NCBI RefSeq assembly: GCF_000161935.1
Contig: NZ_GG698802.1
Location: forward strand, 139,320-203,319
Length of the DNA: 64,000 nucleotides
Direction: 5' to 3'
DNA from: Limosilactobacillus coleohominis 101-4-CHN
Lineage (GTDB): Bacteria > Bacillota > Bacilli > Lactobacillales > Lactobacillaceae
How positions within the stretch are numbered: position 1 is the stretch's first letter; the number at the start of each line of letters is the position of its first letter. A program made the translations under genes and the position numbers. Of the stretch, positions 47,601 through 55,861 are shown piece after piece. The notes under the pieces are model-generated. The model worked only from the letters and a program-made list of their open reading frames with translations, was not told the DNA's origin and did not search any database.

Positions 47601-47940
47601 GATTGAGGGATCAGTTGAGCAGCGCAATGAGCGGTTACAGGTTATCGCAAACCAAATTATCCCTGTCGAAAGATTATTGAATAATCAACGTCAGGTCAGC
47701 CATCAACGGTGGGTTATTCGGGTCAGTGATAATTCGTCAGTTGATGAGTTGTTGCCTAAGATGCTCGCTTTAACTAAGAGTATGCATGGCAATACGCCGG
47801 TGGTAATTTATAACGTGGCCGCCCAGCAAGCAACGACATTACCTCGTCAACAGTGGGTTGGTCAGCAAGATAAAGTTCGTGATGCATTGAACAAAGTATT
47901 CGGCAGCAACAACGTTGTTCTACAAGCGTTTGACAAGTAA
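44605..47940 (+). CDS. dnaE: DNA polymerase III alpha subunit DnaE
   Basis: Replicative polymerase, 1111 residues, working beside PolC in Firmicutes. The N-terminal PHP domain lacks the HxH metal pair (the strand reads VTPLDVTSTYSLL), so no PHP exonuclease activity is expected. The polymerase core is intact: TGPGRGSAAGSLVAYAL, MPDIDLDIPD with the catalytic Asp residues, and NYGFNRSHAVAYSKMAYEMAYL. A C-terminal OB domain follows (KPGSSVKLLVLL). ATG 44605 follows AAGGATGGG; the in-frame GTG 44596 overlaps that site. Confidence 0.97.
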   Translation: MSVTPLDVTSTYSLLQSTIRPRDLVKAAREQGYSAIALTDENVLYGAVDFYNAAQQAGIRPIIGLKLQLTFAELDERKTTVTVIEKNQQGYTELMQLSTQQMTSKAELTVQDVVKQIDNCAIIIKPTMAILTAHRDPTIQKLLSWFGNQPGDIFMGINLVLDPTERQVLKDLSLQNGLKLIADEPVEYLEANQYFPTQVLRAIGDGRQIESPLSTAHNTGQHYLRNAQNLTVAYERAGLADAVENNEVLVQKSSFKINFQKPVLPEFAVPEGVNTAQYLRQLCIIGLKKRHLAPNTTIKQYRDRLERELTVIHQMGFDDYFLIVWDIMAFAHRKQITTGPGRGSAAGSLVAYALAITDVDPLEYGLLFERFLNPERAQMPDIDLDIPDNRRQEVLEYVHQRYGHERVAQIITFGTLAARQVVRDVGRVFGVPKYQVEQIIDTLRVLSRHRSVTLAEAIQQSQPLRNLMTDDPINKLVIEVARKLEGLPRHYSTHAAGVVLSATPLKEIVPLQPGNDEAGLLMTQFPKEIVESVGLLKMDFLGLRNLSIMDRALAIIHQTTPGFDITKVPLNDHKTIQLFKQGLTDGIFQFESTGIRQTLQQLAPDNFEDIVAVNALYRPGPMQNIPHFIARKHGQEPIQLPDQSLQPILGPTYGILVYQEQVMQVASKMAGFSLGQADLLRRAMSKKKQATMESMRQRFISGAVKNGYNQPIAEQVFNYIDQFANYGFNRSHAVAYSKMAYEMAYLKCHFTTAFFTALLAIEPNMDKVRLHLADAQRFGVRIIGPNINQSQMEYSLQNGQIVMGFSMIKGMRRDFIQAIIEERKAGQFKNLPDFVQRLGEKWQKAALIEPLIYAGAFDQLGYNRAEMIEGLSGVFAGNEFSFQSADLQPIMKRRQEYPLTYRLQKEQEYLGMYLSGHPVTQYQRVRQQQHTQRIMDLKPGSSVKLLVLLNQIRQINTKKTHQPMAFATASDETGSMDITIFPRQYQRFVDALKPTTIVMIEGSVEQRNERLQVIANQIIPVERLLNNQRQVSHQRWVIRVSDNSSVDELLPKMLALTKSMHGNTPVVIYNVAAQQATTLPRQQWVGQQDKVRDALNKVFGSNNVVLQAFDK

Positions 47941-48000
47941 GCGCTATCACAAAGACGTTCGAAAAATGATGATTTTCACGAGAAAATTAACGTAATTTTA

Positions 48001-48029
48001 CAGACACTTAAATTAAAACGTGTTATTAT
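48001..48029 (+). promoter_or_regulatory. promoter of pyk
   Basis: CAGACA (48001-48006), 17-base spacer and TATTAT (48024-48029) in the 159-base dnaE-pyk gap. Confidence 0.65.
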
Positions 48030-48099
48030 AGCACTGTACTATCAAAGCTGCTAAATCAAGATTGATTGAGGTAGTATTGCAAAAGGAGAGAATTCTGTT

Positions 48100-49521
48100 A
48101 TGAAGAAAACCAAGATTGTTAGTACCTTGGGTCCGGCAAGTACGGACGTAGATACGATTGTTAAGTTAATTAACGCGGGTGCAAATATTTTCCGTTTTAA
48201 CTTTTCACATGGTGATCATCCAGAACACCTGGGTCGTTTGAACAACGTCCACAAGGCCGAAGAAATCACTGGTAAAAAAGTTGGGATTATGCTTGATACC
48301 AAGGGTGCTGAAATTCGGACGACCGTTCAAAAGGATGGTAAGATCGAATACAACATCGGTGACGAAGTACGGATCTCAATGGATGACAGTATCGAAGGTA
48401 CTCACGATAAGATCGCGGTTACTTACGAAGGCCTTTATGATGACGTTCACGAAGGTGGACACGTTCTGTTTGACGATGGTTTGATTGACATGGTCGTTGA
48501 AAAGAAGGACGAAGCTAATAAGGAATTAGTATGTAAGGTTCTTAACCACGGTGTTCTTGGCTCCCGGAAGGGTGTAAATGCTCCTGGGGTTTCCATTAAT
48601 TTACCAGGAATTACTGAAAAGGACTCCAGTGATATTCGTTTCGGTTTGGAAAATGGAATTAACTACATTTCCGCTTCCTTTGTTCGGAAGGCTCAAGACG
48701 TTCTTGATATTCGGGAACTTTTGAAGGAAAAGGACATGGAAGATGTCCAAATCTTCCCAAAGATTGAATCACAAGAAGGAATTGACAACTTCGAAGAAAT
48801 CATTGCGGTTGCTGACGGTTTGATGGTTCCGCGTGGTGACATGGGGGTTGAAATTCCAGCTGAAAATGTTCCGTTGGTTCAAAAGCGGATGATTCGTCGT
48901 TGCAACGTTTTAGGAAAGCCAGTTATTACTGCTACCCAGATGCTGGATTCTATGCAAGAAAACCCACGGCCAACACGTGCCGAAGTTTCTGACGTTGCTA
49001 ATGCCGTCTTTGACGGAACGGACGCAACGATGCTTTCTGGTGAAAGTGCTAATGGTGACTACCCAGTTGAATCTGTTGCTACAATGGCTCGGATTGATGT
49101 TAAGGCTGAAAATAACCTTGATCAATTTGGTACTGAAACGTTCAATTTTGACAAGTCAGATGTTACTGAAACTATCGGTTCAGCAGTTTCTAACGCGGCA
49201 CGTGATCTTGGCATCAAGACGATTGTTGCGGCTACTGCTTCTGGTTACACTGCCCGGATGATTTCAAAGTACCGTCCAAATGCTGACATTGTGGCTTTGA
49301 CGTTTGATGAACGGACTCAAAAGGGTCTGATGATTAACTGGGGTGTTCAACCATACGTTGTTGAAAAACCAGCTAATACTGATGAAATGTTTAAATTAGC
49401 TAATGATGAAGTTAAGAAGTTAGGCTTTGCTAACGAAGGAGATCAAATTATTGTGATTGCTGGTTTGCCTGTTGGTAAGAAGGGAACCACTAACATGATG
49501 CGGATCCAAACTGTTAAGTAA
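48100..49521 (+). CDS. pyk: pyruvate kinase
   Basis: Final ATP-forming step of glycolysis: PEP + ADP to pyruvate + ATP. 473 residues. KIVSTLGPAS opens the barrel, MLDTKGAEIRTT is the active-site segment, FPKIESQEG holds the catalytic Lys, and VPRGDMGVEIPAENVPLVQK and ITATQMLDSM are conserved. It ends at the A/C domains and lacks the extra C-terminal PEP-utiliser-like domain (about 110 residues) of many other Bacillota enzymes. The expected upstream neighbour pfkA is absent. Confidence 0.98.
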   Translation: MKKTKIVSTLGPASTDVDTIVKLINAGANIFRFNFSHGDHPEHLGRLNNVHKAEEITGKKVGIMLDTKGAEIRTTVQKDGKIEYNIGDEVRISMDDSIEGTHDKIAVTYEGLYDDVHEGGHVLFDDGLIDMVVEKKDEANKELVCKVLNHGVLGSRKGVNAPGVSINLPGITEKDSSDIRFGLENGINYISASFVRKAQDVLDIRELLKEKDMEDVQIFPKIESQEGIDNFEEIIAVADGLMVPRGDMGVEIPAENVPLVQKRMIRRCNVLGKPVITATQMLDSMQENPRPTRAEVSDVANAVFDGTDATMLSGESANGDYPVESVATMARIDVKAENNLDQFGTETFNFDKSDVTETIGSAVSNAARDLGIKTIVAATASGYTARMISKYRPNADIVALTFDERTQKGLMINWGVQPYVVEKPANTDEMFKLANDEVKKLGFANEGDQIIVIAGLPVGKKGTTNMMRIQTVK

Positions 49522-49538
49522 TGTTCTTAGCTAATCTT

Positions 49539-49570
49539 AAAAGAGGTTGGAATTAGTTCCAACCTCTTTT
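49539..49570 (+). terminator. intrinsic terminator after pyk
   Basis: A perfect 14-bp stem (49539-49552 with 49557-49570), 4-base loop, A4/T4 ends. Confidence 0.92.
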
Positions 49571-49572
49571 AC

Positions 49573-49600
49573 TTTACATAAAATCCATGTAAAATAGAAT
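49573..49600 (+). promoter_or_regulatory. promoter of the cvfB-xerD operon
   Basis: TTTACA (49573-49578), 16-base spacer and TAGAAT (49595-49600). Confidence 0.55.
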
Positions 49601-49635
49601 GGTTATGATGCTGAGCAAAAAGTGAGGAACAAAAG

Positions 49636-50523
49636 ATGAACCAAGACCTGGGAAAAGTTGTTAGTGCAGTAATGATTGATGAAAATGATCAATATTATTT
49701 TGTCCAGCCGGCACGGAATGGTCAAACCTATCGTTTACCAAAGGATGAATCACCACAAGTATTGCATATTGGTGGTTCAGTGCAGGGTTTTGTATATGAA
49801 AATGAAGACCACCAATTACAGATGACGTGTCAGCACATTCCAACCGTCCAGGTGGACCACTATGACTTTGGCGAGGTTGTGAGTGTTCGGCGTGATTTAG
49901 GGGTCTTTGTTGACATCGGTCTGCCCAATAAAGACATCGCAGTTTCTTTAGATGATTTACCAACGCTCAAGAATCTTTGGCCCCAAAAAGGGGATCGTTT
50001 ATTAATTTCGCTTCGGGTTGATGACCATGATCGAATTTGGGGGCAGCTTGCCGATGAGCAAATTTTCCAAACGATGGCGGTCAAACCATCCAAAAAAATG
50101 TTAAATTGGAATGTCAACGCTACTGTTTACCGCCTGAAATTATCTGGTACGTTAGTGTTAACGGACAATTTTCAACTCGGGTTCATTCATCCTTCAGAAC
50201 GGGATCGTGAACCACGTCTAGGAGAACGGGTTCATGCACGGGTGATTGGCTTATCTAGTCATGGTAGTTTGAATTTATCTTTGAAGCCGCGAGCTTTTGA
50301 AGCCATTGACGATGATGCCACCCAAATTTATGAATTATTAAAACACGCACCAAATAAGCAATTACCGTATACGGATAAAAGTTCACCGGCCATTATTAAG
50401 GAAGTTTTTGGCATGAGTAAGGGACAATTTAAACGGGCAATTGGTCATTTATTGAAGGAGCGCTTAGTTAGCCAGGTAAATGGTCAGCTTATTCTGCTGA
50501 AGGAAGTTGCCCTTGATGATTAA
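49636..50523 (+). CDS. cvfB: S1 RNA-binding domain protein, CvfB family
   Basis: A 295-residue RNA-binding protein. Tandem S1-like domains (VVSVRRDLGVFVDIGLPNKDIAV and the LVLTDNFQLGFIHPSE segment) are followed by a winged-helix C-terminal domain (IIKEVFGMSKGQFKRAIGHLLKE). The Staphylococcus homologue affects virulence-gene expression; the target here is unknown. The xerD start lies inside its last codons. Confidence 0.92.
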   Translation: MNQDLGKVVSAVMIDENDQYYFVQPARNGQTYRLPKDESPQVLHIGGSVQGFVYENEDHQLQMTCQHIPTVQVDHYDFGEVVSVRRDLGVFVDIGLPNKDIAVSLDDLPTLKNLWPQKGDRLLISLRVDDHDRIWGQLADEQIFQTMAVKPSKKMLNWNVNATVYRLKLSGTLVLTDNFQLGFIHPSERDREPRLGERVHARVIGLSSHGSLNLSLKPRAFEAIDDDATQIYELLKHAPNKQLPYTDKSSPAIIKEVFGMSKGQFKRAIGHLLKERLVSQVNGQLILLKEVALDD

Positions 50524-51421
50524 TCGACAAATGCAGCAAGATGTTCAAGATTTTAGCCAATTTCTTTTAGTGGAACGGGGCTTGAGCAATAATACAATTC
50601 AAAGCTATCAAAATGATTTGAAAAAGGCAGCGGAGTATTTTACTAGCCAAAATTTATCATCATGGGGTGATATTGATCGATATGCGGTGTTAAATTTATT
50701 GGCGCACTTAACTAATTTAGGACAAAGTCGGACAACAATTGGCCGTCAAGTTTCTAGTTTGCGCCAATTCTATCAATATTTATTACGTCAGCATCGAGTA
50801 ATGAATGATCCGATGGCGCTTGTAACAATTCCCAAAGGGCAGCGGCATTTACCAACGGTTTTAACCCAGGATGAAGTGCGGCGAATGTTGGCAGTTCCTG
50901 ATACCGGTAAAAAAATGGGAATTCGGGATCGGGCCATTTTAGAAGTAATGTATGCCACTGGAATGCGGGTTAGCGAATTAACCAATCTACGTTTGAATGA
51001 CCTCCACTTGGATGTTCATCTGGTTCAGCCTCGTGGAAAGGGCGATAAGGAACGGATTATTCCGATCGGCGAAGTAGCTGAAAGCTGGCTTAACCGCTAT
51101 TTACATTCAGTTAGAGCACCCCAGTTAGCGAATAAGCCAGCTAGTGACTTCGTATTTTTAAATGCCCGGGCGAAACAATTAACGCGCCAAGCGATTTGGC
51201 AATTGATTAAAAAAACTGCCCAAGCAGCCAAGATTGATAAAGATGTGACACCCCATACTATGCGCCATAGTTTTGCTACTCATTTATTAGAAAATGGCGC
51301 TGACTTACGGGTAGTTCAGGAACTTCTTGGTCATAGTGATATTACGACAACCCAAATCTATACGCATGTTTCTCAGAAACGACTTTTAACGGTTTACAAA
51401 AATACCCATCCGCGGGCATAG
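50516..51421 (+). CDS. xerD: site-specific tyrosine recombinase XerD
   Basis: Resolves chromosome dimers at dif. 301 residues. The SAM-like N-terminal core-binding domain (LSNNTIQSYQNDLKKA) is followed by the catalytic domain with Arg in GMRVSELTNL, Lys in RGKGDKERIIPI, HTMRHSFATHLLENGADLRVVQELLGH and the nucleophile Tyr in TQIYTHVS. ATG 50516 lies 9 bases from AGGAAG and overlaps cvfB. Confidence 0.95.
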   Translation: MINRQMQQDVQDFSQFLLVERGLSNNTIQSYQNDLKKAAEYFTSQNLSSWGDIDRYAVLNLLAHLTNLGQSRTTIGRQVSSLRQFYQYLLRQHRVMNDPMALVTIPKGQRHLPTVLTQDEVRRMLAVPDTGKKMGIRDRAILEVMYATGMRVSELTNLRLNDLHLDVHLVQPRGKGDKERIIPIGEVAESWLNRYLHSVRAPQLANKPASDFVFLNARAKQLTRQAIWQLIKKTAQAAKIDKDVTPHTMRHSFATHLLENGADLRVVQELLGHSDITTTQIYTHVSQKRLLTVYKNTHPRA

Positions 51422-51435
51422 AAGGGAAGATAACA

Positions 51436-51804
51436 ATGCTAGTAAATTATCGGAAGGATTATGAAAAGATTGTGATGGGCCTTCTTTCGTTTATTCCTGA
51501 TTTGCGTGAGTATAATCGCTTAGATGATGAGATTAGTTGGGGAAATGAACGGCCGCGGCAGATTTTTTTATGGAAAAATACGAATATTGATCAATTTAGT
51601 GGCGTCGCCATTGTCGAACATGGTGATGATTACATTTTGTTGCGACGAATGTCGTTTACGCCCAGTGAACGTTCAGGACGAAATATGTACTTATTTTTAA
51701 CGGCAATTGCCAATCAAGCACCGGAAAAACAAGTGGTGGGAACCCTTAAGACCCAATCATTAGTTACTAACTGGCAGCGGAGTAATCAATATAGCAGAGC
51801 GTGA
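51436..51804 (+). CDS. RibT-like GNAT-fold protein
   Basis: A 122-residue protein in the position where Firmicutes carry the acetyltransferase-like RibT between xerD and scpA. MLVNYRKDYEKIVMGLLSFIPD and IFLWKNTNIDQFSGVAIVEHGDDYILLRRMSFTP fit a GNAT core. The acetyl-CoA loop is poorly conserved (SERSGRNMYLFL), so activity is doubtful. Identity rests on position and overall pattern. Confidence 0.7.
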   Translation: MLVNYRKDYEKIVMGLLSFIPDLREYNRLDDEISWGNERPRQIFLWKNTNIDQFSGVAIVEHGDDYILLRRMSFTPSERSGRNMYLFLTAIANQAPEKQVVGTLKTQSLVTNWQRSNQYSRA

Positions 51805-51823
51805 GGAGGATTGAACTGATCGA

Positions 51824-52606
51824 ATGGCGGAAGCAGAATTAGTAAATTTACCATATCAACCAACCCTAAAATTAAATGAATTTGAGGGACCATTAGATCT
51901 ACTCCTTCACTTAATTCGACAATCTAAAATGGATATTTATGATATCAAGATTGCCGAAATTACTGATCAGTATATGAAGTACCTTGCTGAAAACCAACGG
52001 TACCGGCTGGAAATTGCTGGTGATTATTTTGTGATGGCAGCCACATTGATGGCAATTAAGAGTCAAATGTTACTTCCATCACCCCCAGCTGATGAAGAAG
52101 AAAATTCTGAACCAGAAGAAGATCCCCGAGCAGAATTAGTTGAGCAGCTCCTGGAATACCAACGATATAAAAAAGCAGCGGAAAATTTGAAGGACAAAGA
52201 GGAACAGCGCCAGATGGAATATACACGTGAAGCAGCTGGGGTTCCAGACGGTTTTGTGCAAGAACAAGTTGCTCCTGGAGTAACGATTGATCAGCTCCAA
52301 GCTGCATTTGCCAAAATATTAGCTCGGTACAATTTTAAAGAACCAGAAATCAAAAATGTGCGACCGGAGCGGATTACGGTTGCTGAACGAATTCAAGCTG
52401 TTGTTCATCAGGTAACTAAGCCGGTCCGCTTTGTTGACCTTTTCCAAGATGATGTGAGTCGGGATAATTTGATTACTACTTTTATGGCTGTTCTGGAATT
52501 AACCCGTCACGAGATAGTAAAAATTAGCCAAACAACGATGTTTGGCCCGTTGATTGTCATCCCGGGACCGAGAAATGAGGAATATCGAAATGAACAATCT
52601 AGCTAA
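51824..52606 (+). CDS. scpA: segregation and condensation protein A
   Basis: The kleisin subunit of the SMC-ScpAB condensin. 260 residues. The N-terminal FEGPLDLLLHLIRQSKMDIYDIKIAEITDQY is diagnostic. An acidic middle (EEENSEPEEDPRAELVEQLLEYQRYK) leads to a winged-helix C-terminus. The AGGAGGA site ends 13 bases before the ATG, which is unusually far, but no other in-frame start exists. It overlaps scpB by 17 bases. Confidence 0.96.
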   Translation: MAEAELVNLPYQPTLKLNEFEGPLDLLLHLIRQSKMDIYDIKIAEITDQYMKYLAENQRYRLEIAGDYFVMAATLMAIKSQMLLPSPPADEEENSEPEEDPRAELVEQLLEYQRYKKAAENLKDKEEQRQMEYTREAAGVPDGFVQEQVAPGVTIDQLQAAFAKILARYNFKEPEIKNVRPERITVAERIQAVVHQVTKPVRFVDLFQDDVSRDNLITTFMAVLELTRHEIVKISQTTMFGPLIVIPGPRNEEYRNEQSS

Positions 52607-53180
52607 AATTGAAGGACTTCTTTTTATTAGTGGTGATGAGGGAATTAGTCTAGGTGACCTGAGTAGTATTACTGGTTTTATGAAACCGGCAGTTTTGGGG
52701 ATGCTTGAGAAACTACAAAAACATTACGCAGAGGATGATTCTTGTGCGCTCACGCTTCTCCAAAGTGGGGAAACCTATCGATTAGCCACTAAAGCGGCAT
52801 TAGCACCGGTCATGAAAGCGTACTTTGAAAAACCATTGACTTCGCCACTAACTCAGGCGCTGTTAGAAGTACTAGCAATTATTGCTTATCGTCAACCAAT
52901 TACGCGGATTGAAATCGATGATTTGCGTGGTGTGCAAAGCTCAGGCTCGATCCAAAAACTAGTTGCCCGTGGTTTAATTGAGACTCATGGTCGGTTAGAT
53001 GTGCCAGGACGGCCCTTTAAATATGTTACGACGGATGCCTTTTTAGATTATTTTGGTTTGCAAACTATCAAAGATTTACCACCGTTAACCGAGCAAATGT
53101 CTTTAGAAGATATGGATAGCGATATTTTTCTGCGTGCCCTTCAATCACGACAGAAAAAAGCAGAAAAGAAAGGAAAGTAA
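52590..53180 (+). CDS. scpB: segregation and condensation protein B
   Basis: A 196-residue dimeric winged-helix partner of ScpA. AKIEGLLFISGDEGISLGDLSSITG and the segment ALLEVLAIIAYRQPITRIEIDDLRGVQSSGSIQKLVARGLIE are typical. ATG 52590 follows GAGG by 9 bases. An in-frame ATG at 52554 lies deeper in scpA with no site. Confidence 0.96.
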   Translation: MNNLAKIEGLLFISGDEGISLGDLSSITGFMKPAVLGMLEKLQKHYAEDDSCALTLLQSGETYRLATKAALAPVMKAYFEKPLTSPLTQALLEVLAIIAYRQPITRIEIDDLRGVQSSGSIQKLVARGLIETHGRLDVPGRPFKYVTTDAFLDYFGLQTIKDLPPLTEQMSLEDMDSDIFLRALQSRQKKAEKKGK

Positions 53181-53184
53181 ATTT

Positions 53185-53907
53185 ATGGAACGTCTGCAAA
53201 AAGTTATGGCAGAGGCGGGGGTGGCATCCCGTCGTGCTTCAGAAAAATTAATTGCTGCAGGTCACGTGGCGGTGAATGGTCAAGTAGTTACGGAACTAGG
53301 GACAAAAGTAACCAAGAGCGACCAAGTCACGGTTGATGGTGTGCCAATTAAGCGGGAACCTCTTAAATACTATTTGTTAAATAAACCGCGGGGTGTGGTT
53401 TCCACCGCCCATGATGATAAAGGACGGCGCACGGTAGTTGATATTTTAAAAGATGACGATGTTGAAGAACGAGTCTATCCTGTTGGCAGACTTGATTATG
53501 ACACTACGGGGATTTTGTTGCTGACGAATGATGGAGCGTTGGCAAATAAACTAATGCACCCTAAATTTGAAGTGGAGAAGACCTATATTGCAAAAGTTAA
53601 AGGGGTCCTTAGCAACCATGATTTACAGAAGCTGCGCCAGGGTGTGATCGTAGATGGACGTAAGACACGGGAAGCAAAAAGCAAGCTATTGGAAGTTGCT
53701 GATAACCGACAATCTTCGCGAGTTCGTTTAACCATTCATGAAGGTCATTATCATCAAGTTAAGCGAATGCTGAAAGCAGTTGGTCACCCTGTCATTAAAT
53801 TGCATCGGGAAAGTTATGGCCCATTGAATTTATATGGTTTGGCTAGTGGCGGTCAATGGCGTGAATTAAAACCAAATGAAGTAAAGCAGTTAAAAAATCT
53901 TAACTAA
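53185..53907 (+). CDS. rluB: 23S rRNA pseudouridine synthase RluB family
   Basis: Forms pseudouridine near position 2605 of 23S rRNA. 240 residues. The N-terminal S4 domain is MERLQKVMAEAGVASRRASEKLI, and the catalytic Asp is in PVGRLDYDTTGILLLTNDG. HEGHYHQVKRMLKAVGHPV is the later conserved segment. AAGGAAAG gives the start at 53185. Confidence 0.96.
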   Translation: MERLQKVMAEAGVASRRASEKLIAAGHVAVNGQVVTELGTKVTKSDQVTVDGVPIKREPLKYYLLNKPRGVVSTAHDDKGRRTVVDILKDDDVEERVYPVGRLDYDTTGILLLTNDGALANKLMHPKFEVEKTYIAKVKGVLSNHDLQKLRQGVIVDGRKTREAKSKLLEVADNRQSSRVRLTIHEGHYHQVKRMLKAVGHPVIKLHRESYGPLNLYGLASGGQWRELKPNEVKQLKNLN

Positions 53908-53933
53908 CTCTATACGTTAGAAAAAAGATTGGT

Positions 53934-53939
53934 TATAAT
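53934..53939 (+). promoter_or_regulatory. -10 element of ribU
   Basis: A perfect TATAAT ahead of the FMN riboswitch; no clear -35. Confidence 0.5.
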
Positions 53940-53964
53940 ATGGTTGGTACAAAATTTAATAGTG

Positions 53965-54138
53965 GTTTGTCTTCAAGGCAGGGTGCAATTCCCGACCGGC
54001 GGTATAGCCCGCAACCCGTGAAAACGGTGGAATCCAGTGTAATTCTGGGTGCCGACAGTAAAGTCTGGTAGATAGAAGATTCGCCTCGTCATTTTGATGG
54101 GGTAAATGGGGACAAATAATCTTTGTTCCCATTTTTTT
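53965..54138 (+). promoter_or_regulatory. FMN riboswitch (RFN element)
   Basis: It controls the riboflavin transporter gene by binding FMN. The conserved core is seen in order: CTTCAAGGCAGGGTGCAATTC, CCGACCGGCGGTAT, AGCCCGCAACCCG, GGTGGAATCCAGTG, GGGTGCCGACAGT and GTCTGGTAGATAGAAG. The expression platform is a terminator, 54107-54116 with 54123-54132, then seven T residues. Confidence 0.97.
54107..54138 (+). terminator. terminator of the FMN riboswitch
   Basis: 10-bp stem with one G-U (54107-54116 with 54123-54132), 6-base loop, T7 tail. Confidence 0.9.
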
Positions 54139-54184
54139 ATCACAATTACTCGAAGATGACCTCGAATAATGGAGGTTGATTTTT

Positions 54185-54760
54185 ATGTACAAAACATATT
54201 CACGTACCAAGCGCTTCACAATGACTGCTTGTTTGGCAGCAGTTGCTTTTTTACTCATGTTTATTGAGTTTCCGATTATTCCAGTAGTTTCGTATCTTAA
54301 ATTGGATTTTTCAGATGTTCCGGTATTGTTAGGAGCCTTTATTTATGGACCATGGACGGGGGTTCTGATTGCATTATTAAAATGTTTGCTACACGGTTTA
54401 ACCCGTGGCTTTTCACCTGTTGAAATGCTGGGGTTGTTTGCTAATTTATGCACGTCGATTGCATTAATTATTCCATTTAATATTATCTGGCACCGATCTA
54501 AGTGGTCTTTGAGAAGACGGTTGTTGGTTGGGACTGGATTAGCAACCATTGTGATGACCATTGTAATGACGATTTTTAATTATTATGTTTTGACCCCAGC
54601 TTATATGAAGATGTTTAACTGGCATCCAACGTTGCCGATTGATAAGATGATGTTAATTGGGGTCTTACCATTTAACTTAATTAAAGGGGTTGCGGTTGGG
54701 ATTATCTTTAGCCTTGTCTTAATTCATTTACGGACTTGGCTTCAATCACAAACCCAGTGA
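54185..54760 (+). CDS. ribU: ECF riboflavin transporter substrate-binding subunit RibU
   Basis: S-component of an energy-coupling-factor transporter for riboflavin. 191 residues, about six spans. RibU-type segments are FIEFPIIPVVSYLKLDFSDVPVLLGAFIYGPWTGVLIALLK and MTIFNYYVLTPAYMKMF. ATG 54185 is 9 bases from GGAGG; an in-frame TTG at 54176 is too close. The upstream FMN riboswitch confirms the ligand. Confidence 0.95.
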   Translation: MYKTYSRTKRFTMTACLAAVAFLLMFIEFPIIPVVSYLKLDFSDVPVLLGAFIYGPWTGVLIALLKCLLHGLTRGFSPVEMLGLFANLCTSIALIIPFNIIWHRSKWSLRRRLLVGTGLATIVMTIVMTIFNYYVLTPAYMKMFNWHPTLPIDKMMLIGVLPFNLIKGVAVGIIFSLVLIHLRTWLQSQTQ

Positions 54761-54777
54761 TGAAATATTTCCAAAAG

Positions 54778-54808
54778 AAGAGGCCCAATTTTTAGCGGCC
54801 TCTTTTTT
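54778..54808 (+). terminator. intrinsic terminator after ribU
   Basis: AAGAGGCC (54778-54785) pairs with GGCCTCTT (54797-54804), then a T-run. Confidence 0.9.
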
Positions 54809-54826
54809 ATTGAGGACGGTGAAAGA

Positions 54827-55861
54827 ATGGATCGATATTTGTTGACAATGTTTACAGACCAGCCGCGACGGTTTCGAGTAATTGAAAATATTGTGCGAAA
54901 TAAGAGAACCCAGGCTAATTTGTTTTGGGGGTTAAACTATCAACTATTGAACTGGTCAGGAAGTAATAATCAGCTTTCGCGTCAGGAATTTGACCAGTGG
55001 TTGGGTAGCCAACAACGAGCTGGCTCACTCATGATTAAAGGTAATTACGCGTGGTTGACCAATGTTGGAATGCAGCTGAAACAGTCCTGCTTGCAGTCAA
55101 TGTATCAACCACATAATAGTCAATGGTCATGGCTAATTAATCAGCAGAAATTTGCTGACCGTTTTTTACTGGGGGTTCAAGCAGCCTCTGAGTTAGCTCA
55201 TCGACATCGTCATTATGTGCCATTAAATATTTCGCCCACTGAAATGGTCACGGTGCGGAAATGGCTAGCCAATCCACAGATAACAAATCAGCTTGAAATA
55301 GAACTCCAAATGATCGGCCAAAATCTTGCACGGCAGGATAATCGTTTAGCAGAATTTTTTGCTCACCGTCTGATTGGCTACCGGACAACAGGATGGACTA
55401 ATCAGCAGGCGCAGTTGACGTTAAAACTTTCTGCAGAGGAAATTCAAATTCTAAATTGGGATGTTTGGCTGGGGGTTGCCGGCTATCTTAAGATGCATTC
55501 CCAATGTAATCTTTACCGATTGATGGAAAGCTTAATCTCACAAGTCCCAATTAGTAATAGTGCCTGGCAAACTTTACAGGATTTTCAAGAAGAAGTAACA
55601 ATTCAAGCAATCGCGCGACGTCGCCATCTGAAAGTTAGTACTGTTCGGGAGCATTTATTGGAGGCGGCGATAATTGTTCCCCAGGCAATTGACTGGGACC
55701 GTTTGTTACCATGGGCCATTGAGCAGCAGTTACGTGATCGTTATTCAGGCCCGGTAGCAGAATGGCATTTTAAGTCCGTTACTACGGATTCGGCAGCAGA
55801 ATTTTTTTCTTTTCGTCTGTATCAAATTAAGGAGCTACAGCAAATTCATGGAGCAATCTGA
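54827..55861 (+). CDS. YpbB-like helix-turn-helix protein
   Basis: A 344-residue protein always found just before the short RecQ gene in Firmicutes. The C-terminal helicase-associated HTH (QAIARRRHLKVSTVREHLLEAAII, about 288-311) is the recognisable part; the N-terminal 280 residues have no motif I can name. It overlaps recQ by 14 bases. A role in helping the helicase bind DNA is plausible but inferred from linkage. Confidence 0.82.
   Translation: MDRYLLTMFTDQPRRFRVIENIVRNKRTQANLFWGLNYQLLNWSGSNNQLSRQEFDQWLGSQQRAGSLMIKGNYAWLTNVGMQLKQSCLQSMYQPHNSQWSWLINQQKFADRFLLGVQAASELAHRHRHYVPLNISPTEMVTVRKWLANPQITNQLEIELQMIGQNLARQDNRLAEFFAHRLIGYRTTGWTNQQAQLTLKLSAEEIQILNWDVWLGVAGYLKMHSQCNLYRLMESLISQVPISNSAWQTLQDFQEEVTIQAIARRRHLKVSTVREHLLEAAIIVPQAIDWDRLLPWAIEQQLRDRYSGPVAEWHFKSVTTDSAAEFFSFRLYQIKELQQIHGAI

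Noticed and set aside
51801-51823. A missed upstream start for scpA to explain the 13-base spacing from AGGAGGA
   Set aside because: No ATG, GTG, TTG or CTG occurs in frame between the site and ATG 51824.
53956-54258. 100-codon minus-strand frame over the ribU leader
   Set aside because: It is the complement of the FMN riboswitch and the ribU start.
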